6,398 nucleotides of DNA from an uncultured Lachnospiraceae bacterium (GTDB lineage: Bacteria > Bacillota > Clostridia > Lachnospirales > Lachnospiraceae): NCBI GenBank assembly GCA_934351705.1, contig CAKRJK010000086.1, positions 1 through 6,398 on the forward strand, read 5' to 3'. Made by a program: the position numbers and the translations under genes. Position 1 is the stretch's first letter. Each line of letters opens with the position of its first letter. This document shows positions 6,237-6,398 of the stretch, piece after piece. Below the pieces are notes generated by a model, which saw only the letters and a list, made by a program, of their open reading frames with translations, did not search any database and had not been told where the DNA came from.

Positions 6237-6398
6237 ATGCAGCAGGGAACAGTAAAATGGTTTAATGCAAAGAAAGGTTATGGATTTATTTCCGATGCAG
6301 AGGGAAATGATGTATTTGTACATTTTTCCGCTTTGAACATGGACGGCTTCAAAGAGTTGAAAGACGGCGAAGCAGTTGAGTTTGAAGTTGTTGAGGGT
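6237..6398 (+). CDS. cold shock protein, CspA family (3' end outside window)
   Basis: Fifty-four codons are present and the frame stays open to the window edge. Family members are about 65-70 residues, so only a dozen or so residues are missing. The protein is a single OB-fold nucleic acid binding domain that binds single-stranded RNA and DNA and acts as an RNA chaperone in cold or stationary phase. The start is typical ([17 protein letters not shown]). RNP1 is KGYGFI (13-18) and RNP2 is VFVHF (26-30), with the surface aromatics W8, F17, F27 and F30 in place. AGGAGG (6223-6228) lies eight bases before the ATG. It has its own predicted promoter and is probably transcribed separately from the amino acid operon, though readthrough from mscS is possible. 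Which csp paralogue it is cannot be told from this fragment. Confidence 0.95.
   Translation, partial: MQQGTVKWFNAKKGYGFISDAEGNDVFVHFSALNMDGFKELKDGEAVEFEVVEG

Noticed and set aside
1..6398. CRISPR array, insertion sequence, tRNA or phage-like module
   Set aside because: I found no direct repeats with spacers, no transposase, no inverted-repeat ends and no tRNA-like cloverleaf; the window is almost fully occupied by core genes with uniform codon style.

Overview
The window looks like a chromosomal metabolic region of a low-to-mid GC Gram-positive anaerobe, most likely a clostridium of the Lachnospiraceae type. The evidence is strong AGGAGG-type ribosome binding sites, tight same-strand packing, frequent AGA codons, and the sequence style of IlvB, SerC and a short ACT-type SerA. 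The taxon is an inference; no rRNA or other marker gene is present.

Layout, all on the plus strand: the last codons of a gene that reads like ilvD (1-53); ilvB, acetolactate synthase large subunit (80-1774); serC, phosphoserine aminotransferase (1798-2880); serA, phosphoglycerate dehydrogenase with a C-terminal ACT domain (2882-4045); a DUF1015-family protein (4059-5294); an MscS-type mechanosensitive channel (5313-6152); a short intergenic region with a promoter and a possible 5' UTR hairpin (6149-6236); and the start of a CspA-family cold shock gene cut by the window edge (6237-6398). The gaps from ilvD through mscS are 26, 23, 1, 13 and 18 bases. I see no terminator in any of them, so these six genes look like one transcription unit. 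No gene-free stretch exceeds 84 bases.

Metabolically, ilvD and ilvB belong to branched-chain amino acid synthesis. SerA and SerC take 3-phosphoglycerate to O-phosphoserine. The usual last enzyme, phosphoserine phosphatase (SerB), is missing from the cluster and its place is taken by the DUF1015 protein. That protein carries an ADGHHR motif reminiscent of ParB/Srx-fold enzymes, a fold that includes free-serine kinases. A role in phosphoserine/serine chemistry is therefore the most interesting hypothesis here. SerA also appears to lack the glutamate of the classical Arg-Glu-His active site. The acetolactate synthase regulatory subunit (ilvN) is not next to ilvB.

Most of the window is ordinary core metabolism. 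The points worth a second look are the DUF1015 gene, the SerA active site, the fusion of two amino acid pathways with a channel gene in one apparent operon, and the csp promoter and leader.
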